DNA of 15,084 nucleotides from JBQCDV01 sp051960855 (GTDB lineage: Bacteria; Actinomycetota; Actinomycetes; JAJZTN01), in assembly GCA_051960855.1 (NCBI GenBank), contig JBQCDV010000112.1, positions 1 through 15,084 on the forward strand, read 5' to 3'. The notes beneath the pieces were generated by a model. That model was not told where the DNA came from, did not search any database, and saw nothing but the letters and a program-made list of their open reading frames with translations. Positions 1 to 6,318 of the stretch are shown piece after piece (position 1 is the first letter of the stretch; each line of letters opens with the position of its first letter). Position numbers and translations under genes: made by a program.

Positions 1-283
1 TCGACAGCAGCTGCCGGATCAGGTCCTGCCCCTCGGCGCTGCGCAGGTTGCAGGTCACCGACTTCTTGTTCCGAGCGACGACCGGCCACCACAGCGACTT
101 CCCGTGCGGCTTCTCGCGGCCCCACTCGCGCATCGGGTCGCCCTTGCCGGGGTCCTCGACCTTGATGACCTCGGCGCCGAAGTCGCCGAGCAGCTGCCCG
201 CAGAACGGGCCTGCCAACAGCTGGCCGAACTCGACGACCCGCAGGTCGTCAAGGGGAAGGGAAGGCGCCGGGGATGCTGTCAC
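1..283 (-). CDS. CaiB/BaiF-type (family III) CoA-transferase, N-terminal part, cut by window edge
   Basis: Transfers CoA between an acyl-CoA donor and a carboxylic acid; the substrate is not known. Only the first 94 codons lie in the window, and the gene runs off the left edge. The visible part has the family N-terminus: LRVVEFGQLLAGPFCGQLLG at about residues 14-33, then DFGAEVIKVEDPGKGDPMRE, then a WWPVVARNKKSVTCNL stretch. This is the CoA-binding Rossmann start of CaiB/BaiF proteins. The catalytic aspartate, expected near residue 170, is outside the window. The GTG start at 281-283 overlaps the stop of the upstream GntR gene as GTGA, so the two are probably co-transcribed and translationally coupled. 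The divergent HMG-CoA lyase suggests that the acid activated here is a branched dicarboxylic acid such as 3-hydroxy-3-methylglutarate; that is inference only. Family assignment is firm. Confidence 0.9.
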   Translation of the reverse strand, partial: MTASPAPSLPLDDLRVVEFGQLLAGPFCGQLLGDFGAEVIKVEDPGKGDPMREWGREKPHGKSLWWPVVARNKKSVTCNLRSAEGQDLIRQLLS

Positions 284-1011
284 TGCTCGTCCTCCGTCTC
301 GTCACGAACGTCGCTGCTCCGCTGGCCGCCGGCGCCCGGGCTCGCGCCGGTGGTGGCCCGGCCGGTGGGGAGCGGGCCGGTGGGGAGCATGGTGGTGCGG
401 GCGTTGAAGAGGTGGGCGCGCATGACCGCCTCCGCCCACAGGCCGTCGCCGACCTCCGCGGCTGCGACGATCTCCTCGTGGTGCAGCAGGCTGCGCTGCA
501 GCGCCTCCGGGCTGTAGTCGTGGAAGTTCTGCGACACGACCGCGGCGTGGGTGACCGCGCGCAGCGCCGACGCGAGAGCTGCGTTGCCGGCGGCGTCGAT
601 GAGCAGGCTGTGGAAGCGGCGGTTGAGCTCGAACACCCGCCCGAGGTCCTGCGAGCGTCCGGGGCGCCCCGCTCGCCGCATCGCCCGAGCAAGGTCGTCC
701 AGCTCCACGCGGTCCGCGGTCGTGAGCCGCTCGACGGCCTGCCGCACCGCCAGAGGCTCCAGGGCGAGGCGGATGTCGAAGATCTCGCGCAGCTCACTCG
801 CGCTCCAGCTGGCGACGCGGGCGCCCCGGTTGGGCTGCAACTCCACGAGCCCTTCGGCGGCCAGTCGGGAGAGGGCCTCCCGGATCGGCGTGCGGCTGAC
901 GGCCAGGCGGGTGGCGAGCTCCATCTCTCCCAGGCGGGTCCCCGAGCTCAGCGCGCCGGAGAGGATCTCCTCACGCAGCGCCTCAGCGGCCTGCTCTGCG
1001 GCCTGCCGCAT
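280..1011 (-). CDS. GntR-family transcriptional regulator (FadR subfamily, FCD effector domain)
   Basis: A 243-residue DNA-binding regulator. The winged helix-turn-helix covers about residues 8-68, with LGEMELATRLAVSRTPIREA and then the wing GLVELQPNRGARV. The all-helical FCD ligand domain covers about 75-205, with LNRRFHSLL, LLHHEEIVAA and VMRAHL. Three of the usual metal-binding histidines are visible (134, 178, 200). The usual aspartate before the first of them is asparagine (N130). The tail after about 205 is rich in Gly, Pro and Ser and probably disordered. The ATG start has a GGGAGG site 5 nt upstream (1017-1022). The gene is divergent from the HMG-CoA lyase and overlaps the CoA-transferase start by 4 bp. 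It likely controls both, and itself, through the TTGCATGCAA palindromes at 1070-1081 and 1179-1188. The effector may be an acyl-CoA or organic acid of this pathway (inference). Confidence 0.93.
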   Translation of the reverse strand: MRQAAEQAAEALREEILSGALSSGTRLGEMELATRLAVSRTPIREALSRLAAEGLVELQPNRGARVASWSASELREIFDIRLALEPLAVRQAVERLTTADRVELDDLARAMRRAGRPGRSQDLGRVFELNRRFHSLLIDAAGNAALASALRAVTHAAVVSQNFHDYSPEALQRSLLHHEEIVAAAEVGDGLWAEAVMRAHLFNARTTMLPTGPLPTGRATTGASPGAGGQRSSDVRDETEDEQ

Positions 1012-1069
1012 CTGCGCCTCCCTGATGTCTCACGATCGCCGTGTCACCCCGGTCGCCGTCCTCGGTGAG

Positions 1070-1081
1070 ATTGCATGCAAT
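1070..1081. promoter_or_regulatory. Palindrome ATTGCATGCAAT, candidate GntR operator 1
   Basis: A perfect 12-bp palindrome 58 bp upstream of the GntR start. Its 10-bp core TTGCATGCAA recurs at 1179-1188, 108 bp away. It is strikingly AT-rich for this genome. GntR/FadR-type regulators bind short palindromes of this size, often next to their own gene. Autoregulation is inferred from position and repetition. Confidence 0.6.
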
Positions 1082-1178
1082 GTGCTCCTCGTCACTGCCG
1101 TTGGCAAGAGTCCACTCGCGACTTTTTCGCAGGGTAAGTAGCGAAAGACCGCGTCGTTCCTCACGTCTGCTGAGGGAG

Positions 1179-1188
1179 TTGCATGCAA
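1179..1188. promoter_or_regulatory. Palindrome TTGCATGCAA, candidate GntR operator 2
   Basis: A second exact copy of the 10-bp palindrome core. It ends 25 nt before the HMG-CoA lyase ATG and 14 nt before its ribosome site, so a bound repressor would sit on or just downstream of the lyase promoter. The centre-to-centre distance to the other copy is 108 bp, close to ten helical turns, so looping by one regulator is possible. Confidence 0.6.
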
Positions 1189-1213
1189 TGCGCGGCAGGT
1201 GTAGGAGGTCGTC

Positions 1214-2185
1214 ATGGACCCGAACGCCGCTGTCCCTGCCCCTGCCCTGCAGATCGTGGAGGTGTCACCTCGCGATGGGCTGCAGAACGAGAAGGCGCTC
1301 GTCACCACAGACGACAAGCTGCGGCTGGTGGAGGCTCTGGTCGCCTCCGGCGTGCGGCGGATCGAGGCGACGAGTTTCGTCTCGCCCACCCGGGTGCCGC
1401 AGATGGCCGACGCCGAGGCCGTCTCGGCCCGGTTGCCGCGCGACCAGGGAGTGTCGTGGATCGGCCTGGTGCTCAACGAGCGCGGCCTCGACCGGGCACT
1501 GGCGGCCGGCCTGGATGAGGCGAACGTCGTCGTGGTCGCGACCGAGACGTTCAGCCAGCGCAACCAGGGGGTCGGCGTCGCCGACGGCATCGCGGCGTGG
1601 TCGCGGATCGCGGCCCGGGCACGGCAGGCAGGCCTGCGAACCACGGTCACCGTCGCGGCGTCGTTCGGCTGTCCCTTCGAGGGGCAGGTGAGCGCTGAGC
1701 GCATCCGGACGATCCTCGAGCAGTGCGTGCAGGCGCAGCCTGACGAGGTCGCCCTCGCGGACACCATCGGCTGCGGCGTACCCGCCCAGGTGCGTGAGCT
1801 CGCGGATGTCGCAGCGGACGTGGCGCCGGGCGTGCCACTGCGCTGGCACTTCCACAACACCCGCAACACCGGCTACGCGAACGCCCTTGTTGCAGCCGAG
1901 GACGCCGCCCGACGGGGCATCCCCGTCGCGCTCGACGCCAGCGCGGGCGGAATCGGAGGCTGCCCGTTCGCTCCGCGCGCGACCGGCAACATCGCCACCG
2001 AGGACCTCGTCTACCTGCTGGAGCGCAGCGGGCTTCGGACCGGTGTCGACCTTGCGCCGCTGCTGCCGCTGGAGCCTTGGCTGGGCGAGCTGCTCGGGCA
2101 CCAGGTGCCGGGTCAGCTGGCGCGGGCGGGCGTCTTTCCCGGTTCAGCGTCCGACTCCTCGGGCCTCTCCGCGGCGACGGCCTAG
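1214..2185 (+). CDS. Hydroxymethylglutaryl-CoA lyase (HMGL family)
   Basis: A 323-residue TIM-barrel lyase, usual length for the family. It is expected to cleave 3-hydroxy-3-methylglutaryl-CoA to acetoacetate and acetyl-CoA, the last step of leucine breakdown. Visible family motifs are SPRDGLQNE (residues 18-26, with catalytic R20 and metal ligand D21), SFVSP (54-58), GCPFEG (152-157), LADTIG (181-186), the metal-binding HFH (212-214) and the signature GGCPFAPRATGN (248-259) with catalytic C250. The residue after HFH is Asn instead of the more common Asp, and Arg replaces Gly in the signature; both are small departures. The ATG has a strong AGGAGG site at 1203-1208, 5 nt upstream. The gene faces the GntR/CoA-transferase pair, suggesting use of 3-hydroxy-3-methylglutarate or a related acid. 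A related lyase substrate, such as a citramalyl-type CoA ester, cannot be excluded. The stop lies 9 nt before the adenosine deaminase start. Confidence 0.9.
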   Translation: MDPNAAVPAPALQIVEVSPRDGLQNEKALVTTDDKLRLVEALVASGVRRIEATSFVSPTRVPQMADAEAVSARLPRDQGVSWIGLVLNERGLDRALAAGLDEANVVVVATETFSQRNQGVGVADGIAAWSRIAARARQAGLRTTVTVAASFGCPFEGQVSAERIRTILEQCVQAQPDEVALADTIGCGVPAQVRELADVAADVAPGVPLRWHFHNTRNTGYANALVAAEDAARRGIPVALDASAGGIGGCPFAPRATGNIATEDLVYLLERSGLRTGVDLAPLLPLEPWLGELLGHQVPGQLARAGVFPGSASDSSGLSAATA

Positions 2186-2194
2186 ATTGCCCTC

Positions 2195-3298
2195 GTGACC
2201 AGCGTTGCCCCGCTTCCCAGCCACAGCCAGATCCACCGCGCCCCCAAGGCCCTCCTGCACGACCACCTCGACGGTGGGCTGCGGCCGGAGACGATCGTCG
2301 AGCTCGCCGAGGAGACGGGCTACCAGGGCTTGCCGACGACCGATCCGGCGGCCCTGGGTCGGTGGTTCGTCGACGCCGCCAGCAGCGGATCCCTCGAGCG
2401 CTATCTCGAGACCTTCGACCACACCGTCGGGGTCATGCAGACGCAGGAGGCGCTCTACCGGGTCGCCGCCGAGTGTGCCGAGGACCTCGCGGACGACGGT
2501 GTCATCTACGCGGAGGTGCGCTACGCGCCGGAGCAGCACCTGCAGCGGGGGCTGACGCTGCCGCAGGTCGTCGAGGCGGTCAATGCGGGCTTCCGCGAGG
2601 GGGAGAGGCGCGCTGCGGCGGCCGGGAGGAGCATCGTCGTTCGCGCGCTGCTCACGGCGATGCGGCACCAGGCGCGCTCGATGGAGATCGCCGAGCTGGT
2701 CGTGCGCTACCGCGACCACGGCGTCGTGGGGTTCGACATCGCAGGGGCGGAGGCCGGCTACCCGCCTACTCGTCATCTTGACGCTTTCGAGTACCTGCAC
2801 CGGGAGAACGCCCACTTCACCATCCACGCTGGCGAAGCCTTCGGGCTGCCCTCGATCTGGCAGGCGCTGCAGTGGTGCGGTGCCGACCGGCTCGGCCACG
2901 CCGTGCGCCTCGTCGACGACATCACGACGCTGTCCGACGGCTCGGCACGACTGGGCCGGCTGTCCGCCTACGTGCGCGACACTCGGGTGCCGCTGGAGAT
3001 GTGCCCCTCGTCGAATGTGCAGACGGGCGCCGCAGAGTCCATCTCCACTCATCCGATCGGGCTGCTGACCGCGCTGCGCTTCCGGGTCACCGTCAACACT
3101 GACAACCGCCTCATGAGCGCGACGTCGATGACGACCGAGATGGCCAAGCTCGTGCACGCCTTCGGCTACGGCTTCGCCGACCTCCGGTGGTTCACGGTCA
3201 ACGCCCTGAAGTCGAGCTTCCTGCCCTTCGACGAGCGGCTCGCCCTCATCAACACGGTGGTGAAGCCGGCCTACGAGCGCCTCGAAGCCGAGGTGTGA
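2195..3298 (+). CDS. add: Adenosine deaminase
   Basis: A 367-residue zinc hydrolase that deaminates adenosine and deoxyadenosine to inosine and deoxyinosine in the cytosol. The active-site set is readable: HDHLDGG (H22 and H24, zinc), HAGE (H211 zinc, E214 proton donor), GHAVRL (catalytic H235) and VNTDN (D303, zinc). The residue after D303 is Asn304 where the mammalian enzyme has a second Asp; VNTDNRLMS is, as I recall, a common form in actinobacterial members. The GTG start is 9 nt after the HMG-CoA lyase stop, and no good ribosome site precedes it. Co-transcription with the lyase gene is likely from spacing, though the pathways differ. Functionally it belongs with the purine nucleoside phosphorylase, mutase and deoC genes further along. 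Confidence 0.93.
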   Translation: MTSVAPLPSHSQIHRAPKALLHDHLDGGLRPETIVELAEETGYQGLPTTDPAALGRWFVDAASSGSLERYLETFDHTVGVMQTQEALYRVAAECAEDLADDGVIYAEVRYAPEQHLQRGLTLPQVVEAVNAGFREGERRAAAAGRSIVVRALLTAMRHQARSMEIAELVVRYRDHGVVGFDIAGAEAGYPPTRHLDAFEYLHRENAHFTIHAGEAFGLPSIWQALQWCGADRLGHAVRLVDDITTLSDGSARLGRLSAYVRDTRVPLEMCPSSNVQTGAAESISTHPIGLLTALRFRVTVNTDNRLMSATSMTTEMAKLVHAFGYGFADLRWFTVNALKSSFLPFDERLALINTVVKPAYERLEAEV

Positions 3299-3331
3299 TG
3301 CCGCGCGCTAGGTTGGCCCCGCTGATCGCTG

Positions 3332-3372
3332 ACTGACCACTGACTGAGCACGTACTAGCACTGACCACTGAC
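3332..3372. repeat. Direct repeat ACTGACCACTGAC x2 upstream of bioY
   Basis: The 13-mer ACTGACCACTGAC occurs at 3332-3344 and again at 3360-3372, a 28-bp period. The stretch 3329-3372 is otherwise built of TGAC/CTGA steps, so each copy is itself a short direct repeat. It lies in the 98-bp gap between adenosine deaminase and bioY, just before the bioY ribosome site. It could be an operator for biotin control or simple low-complexity sequence. It does not resemble an inverted repeat of the BioQ or BirA type. Confidence 0.5.
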
Positions 3373-3396
3373 CGCCGAGACTGCAGGAGAGAAACC

Positions 3397-3990
3397 GTGA
3401 GCACTGACGCCCTGACGTTGCGCGCCGCCGTCGTGCGTCGCAGCACGCTCGCCGTCGAGACCGCCCTGGTGCTGGGCAGCGTCGCCCTGATCGCACTGTG
3501 CGCGCAGATCGCGATCCCGACGCCGCTGTCGCCGGCGCCGTTCACGCTGCAGACCTTCGCGGTCCTCTCCGTCGCGGCCGCGCTCGGCAGCGTCCGGGGC
3601 GCGCTGTCGACCCTGCTGTATGTCGCCGTAGGCGCCGCCGGCGCTCCCGTCTTCGCTGGCGCGTCCTCCGGCACGCACGTCCTGTTCGGCGCCACCGGTG
3701 GCTACCTGATCGGCATGGTCGTCGCGGCCTCGGTGGTCGGCTGGCTCTCGGAGCGCTTCGCCATGGACCGCCGGCTGCGGACCTCGGTGCTCGCGATGGC
3801 AGCAAGCGACGGCATCCTGCTGCTCATCGGTACCGCGTGGCTCGCCCAGGTGCTGCACATCGACGCCTGGCATGCCTTCCTGCTCGGCACCTGGCCATTC
3901 CTCCTCGTGGAGGCGCTGAAGGTCGCGGCGGCCGCCGGTCTGCTGCCTAGCGTGTGGGCGATGCTGCGTCGTCTGGAGCAGCGCCTCTAG
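3397..3990 (+). CDS. bioY: BioY-type biotin transporter, substrate-binding S component
   Basis: A 197-residue integral membrane protein that binds biotin for uptake as the S component of an ECF transporter. About six hydrophobic segments are visible, starting at residues ~18, 45, 60, 100, 130 and 165. The family motif is the IPTPLSPAPFTLQTFAVL stretch at about 36-53. The GGYLIGM segment near 99-105 and the helix-ending LLGTWPFLLVEALK near 162-175 also fit. The GTG start has AGGAGA at 3385-3390, 6 nt upstream. No EcfA/EcfT genes are in the window, so it either uses a shared energising module encoded elsewhere or works alone, as some BioY proteins do. Its 3' end overlaps the convergent kinase gene by 44 bp. 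Confidence 0.92.
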   Translation: MSTDALTLRAAVVRRSTLAVETALVLGSVALIALCAQIAIPTPLSPAPFTLQTFAVLSVAAALGSVRGALSTLLYVAVGAAGAPVFAGASSGTHVLFGATGGYLIGMVVAASVVGWLSERFAMDRRLRTSVLAMAASDGILLLIGTAWLAQVLHIDAWHAFLLGTWPFLLVEALKVAAAAGLLPSVWAMLRRLEQRL

Positions 3991-4624
3991 GGCCGTGAGC
4001 GCTGTCTCGAGCAGCGCCGTGAGCGCCGTCTCCGGCGCCGTGGCTGAGCAGTCGGATGCGGTGCTCGGCCTCGGCGACTGAGACCGGGCGGCCACCGAGC
4101 GCGACCTGACGGCGGACGATTGCCGGCTCGGCGCGACGGAGCGCCCATCCCCGGCGCAGCAGCGTGAGCGGAGGCTTGCGTCGCTCCGCGAGATCCCGCG
4201 TCAGCCGCCGAGCGAAGGTGACCCAGGGGCTGTGTGTGAGGATCAGGGCGTCGGCGAGGATGCCGGCGTCGCGGGCCGGGCCGACCAGCTCTGCGGCGAA
4301 GATGCCCTCGGCGATGACCAGCGGAGAGCGGCGGGCGTCGAGGCAGGCCGCCCCGACTGTGCGTGACGTCGGGATGTCGTAGACGGGAACCTCTACCCGA
4401 CCGGTGCGGGCCACCTCGACGAGGGCGGCGAGCGCCCGCTGAGCGTCCCAGGTGCGCGGGTCGTCCCAGTCGACGATGCCCAGGGTCTCGGGGAGGCCGG
4501 GCTCGTCGCCGTCGCGGTAGAAGTCGTCCAGCGCGATCGTGGGCAGTCCCAGCCGGCGCACCAGGCGCGTCTTGCCGGAGCCCGACGGTCCGGTGAGCAG
4601 CACGACGCGGCAGTGCAGGTCCAC
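3947..4624 (-). CDS. Uridine-kinase-like P-loop NTPase
   Basis: A cytosolic nucleoside/nucleotide-kinase-like protein of 225 residues. The Walker A motif GPSGSGKT is at residues 12-19, followed by LDDFYRDGDEPG and VDWDDPRTWD, the substrate-site pattern of uridine-kinase-like proteins, then VPVYDIPTSRTV and VIAEGIFAAEL. LTRDLAERRKP resembles the lid region. I chose GTG at 4624 because GGGAGG (4635-4640) precedes it by 10 nt. An in-frame ATG at 4642 would add six residues but lacks a ribosome site. The last ~25 residues are a low-complexity Gly/Ala/His/Asp tail encoded by a 24-bp tandem repeat, and the final 44 bp overlap the end of the convergent bioY. The substrate is not certain; salvage of pyrimidine nucleosides would suit the neighbourhood. 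Confidence 0.85.
   Translation of the reverse strand: MDLHCRVVLLTGPSGSGKTRLVRRLGLPTIALDDFYRDGDEPGLPETLGIVDWDDPRTWDAQRALAALVEVARTGRVEVPVYDIPTSRTVGAACLDARRSPLVIAEGIFAAELVGPARDAGILADALILTHSPWVTFARRLTRDLAERRKPPLTLLRRGWALRRAEPAIVRRQVALGGRPVSVAEAEHRIRLLSHGAGDGAHGAARDSAHGPRGAAPDDAASPTR
3992..4039. repeat. Imperfect 24-bp tandem repeat, two copies
   Basis: The units are 3992-4015 and 4016-4039. The first 17 bases (starting GCCGTGAGCGC) differ at one position; the remaining seven are more diverged. The repeat lies within the 3' end of the kinase gene and encodes the Gly/Ala/His-rich tail. It begins 2 nt beyond the bioY stop. It looks like local slippage that lengthened the kinase tail. Confidence 0.55.
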
Positions 4625-4634
4625 GAAGGGCCAT

Positions 4635-4640
4635 CCTCCC
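4635..4640 (-). promoter_or_regulatory. GGGAGG ribosome site deciding the kinase start
   Basis: GGGAGG read on the minus strand, 10 nt before GTG at 4624. It lies inside the first codons of the longer ATG (4642) form, which argues that the shorter GTG form is the real one. Confidence 0.5.
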
Positions 4641-4671
4641 ATGCCCCGAGCTGACCCCGGTGGCCGCGCTG

Positions 4672-4700
4672 GTCGGCGCCGCCTCCGTGACGGCGCCGAC
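4672..4700 (-). terminator. GC-rich hairpin after the MFS gene
   Basis: Arms GTCGGCGCCG (4672-4681) and CGGCGCCGAC (4691-4700) are perfect inverted repeats: a 10-bp stem with a 9-nt loop. It starts 11 nt past the MFS stop and ends before the kinase gene. No U-run follows, so it would be a stem-only terminator of the kind often seen in high-GC actinobacteria, or an mRNA-stabilising structure. Confidence 0.5.
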
Positions 4701-4711
4701 TCGAGCGCTGC

Positions 4712-6247
4712 TCAGCCCTGGCGCTGCTGCGACCGCTCGCGCAGGTCCACTTCCGAGTCGGCGTCGGCCTCAGAGTCGGCCCCGCCCTTCCCCTCGCCCT
4801 CCTGAGCGGTCAGCGGAGTGGCGATGTCCTCCAGCGAGGCGCTCTCCGCCCGGACGCCGAAGGCCACCTCGGCGAAGCCACCCAGAGCCATCACGACGGA
4901 CCCGATGACGAATGCCACGGCCACCCACGCGAGGCTGTTGGTGGCGATCAGGTGGCTGAAGATGAGCGGGCCGGTGATGCCGCCGACCGCGGTGCCGAGC
5001 GCGTAGAAGAAGGCGATAGCCAGGGCACGCGTCTCCATCGGGAAGATCTCGCTGACCGTCAGGTAGGCCGCACTCGCACCGGCCGAGGCGAGGAAGAACG
5101 TCACGACGATGCCGAGCAGGAACGTCCAGCGGTTGAGCACTCCCTGCCACAGCAGCCACGCCAGGACGAGGCCGGCGACCGCCGAGGCGAGATAGGTCAG
5201 CGTGATCATCGGCTTGCGGCCCCACGTGTCGAACAGCCGCCCGAGGAGCACAGGCCCGAGGAAGTTGCCGATCGCGAAGACGATGATGAAGAACGGCACG
5301 AAGCCCGAGGAGACGTGGAAGAAGGTCGTGAACGCGCCGCCGAGGTTGAACGTGATGCCGTTGTAGATGAAGGCCTGGCCGACGAAGAGAGCGACGCCGA
5401 GGATGGCCCGCTTGGGGTACTTGCCGAAGGCCGTCTTCGCGATCGTGCGGAAGGGGATCGACGCGCGCTGACGGACGGTGATCTCGTCGTCGGGCTGGTC
5501 GAGCTGCTGCCCGGTCTCGTCGGTGACGCCCTGCTCGATGTCGCCGACGATGCGCTCGGCCTCGTCCTCCTTGCCGTGGATAAACAGCCAGCGCGGGCTT
5601 TCCGGGACGTGCCGGCGGACGATGAGGATGCCGAGACCGAGGACGACGCCGAGGCCGAAGGCGAGCCGCCAGCCCAGGTCCTTCGGGAAGATGCCGGTGT
5701 CGAGCAGGACCAGGACGAGCGCCGAGCCACCGGCCGAGCCGAGCCAGTACGACCCGTTGATGATCAGGTCGATGCGACCTCGCAGCCGCGCGGGGATCAG
5801 CTCGTCGATCGCACTGTTGATCGCGGCGTACTCACCGCCGATGCCCATCCCGGTGACGAACCGCGTGAGGAAGAAGTACCAGGGAGTCCAGGCGAAGGCG
5901 GTCGCCGCCGTCGCCACGAGGTAGATCCCGAGCGTGAGCAGGAAGAGCTTCTTGCGCCCGAAGCGGTCGGTCAGCTGCCCGAAGAGCAAGGCTCCGACGC
6001 ACGCGCCGGCGACGTAGAACGCCGCCGCGGTGCCGATCTGCGCCGTGCTGATATCGATGCCACTGCCGTTCTCCGTCATGCGCGGCGCGACGGAGCCGAC
6101 CACCGTGACCTCGAGGCCGTCGAGGATCCAGACGGCGCCGAGCCCGATGAGCACCAGCCAGTGGAATTTGCTCCACGGGAGTCGGTCGAGGCGGGCGGGT
6201 ATGCGGGTGCTGATGGTCCCCGAGTCAGCAGTCATGGATTCCGTCAT
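4712..6247 (-). CDS. MFS transporter, sugar/metabolite:H+ symporter type
   Basis: A 511-residue membrane transporter with about 12 hydrophobic segments. Major facilitator signatures are present: DRFGRKKLF after the second helix, RFVTGMGIGGEYAAI in helix 4, the RGR loop after helix 4, and FDTWGRKP in the second half. VPESPRWLF before the central cytoplasmic loop is the sugar-porter-like PESPRWL motif. The loop at about 225-270 is acidic and hydrophilic, and the C-terminal ~45 residues are a charged cytosolic tail. The substrate cannot be read from the sequence. The gene follows the aldehyde dehydrogenase genes on the same strand after 71 bp, so a deoxyribose- or nucleoside-related substrate is a reasonable guess. 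The ATG start at 6247 has only a weak ribosome site; a second ATG four codons in (6235) is equally possible. Confidence 0.9.
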   Translation of the reverse strand: MTESMTADSGTISTRIPARLDRLPWSKFHWLVLIGLGAVWILDGLEVTVVGSVAPRMTENGSGIDISTAQIGTAAAFYVAGACVGALLFGQLTDRFGRKKLFLLTLGIYLVATAATAFAWTPWYFFLTRFVTGMGIGGEYAAINSAIDELIPARLRGRIDLIINGSYWLGSAGGSALVLVLLDTGIFPKDLGWRLAFGLGVVLGLGILIVRRHVPESPRWLFIHGKEDEAERIVGDIEQGVTDETGQQLDQPDDEITVRQRASIPFRTIAKTAFGKYPKRAILGVALFVGQAFIYNGITFNLGGAFTTFFHVSSGFVPFFIIVFAIGNFLGPVLLGRLFDTWGRKPMITLTYLASAVAGLVLAWLLWQGVLNRWTFLLGIVVTFFLASAGASAAYLTVSEIFPMETRALAIAFFYALGTAVGGITGPLIFSHLIATNSLAWVAVAFVIGSVVMALGGFAEVAFGVRAESASLEDIATPLTAQEGEGKGGADSEADADSEVDLRERSQQRQG

Positions 6248-6318
6248 GACCCGAGATGCTTGCTGTCACGCATGCTCTTGGATGACGGTTGTGTGACAAA
6301 GGGCAGACTCGAGTTGCC

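Noticed and set aside
1099..1130. Possible promoter boxes (TTGGCA and TAAGTA) for the HMG-CoA lyase
   Set aside because: The spacing between the two hexamers is about 28 nt, too long for a normal promoter, and no better pair was found.
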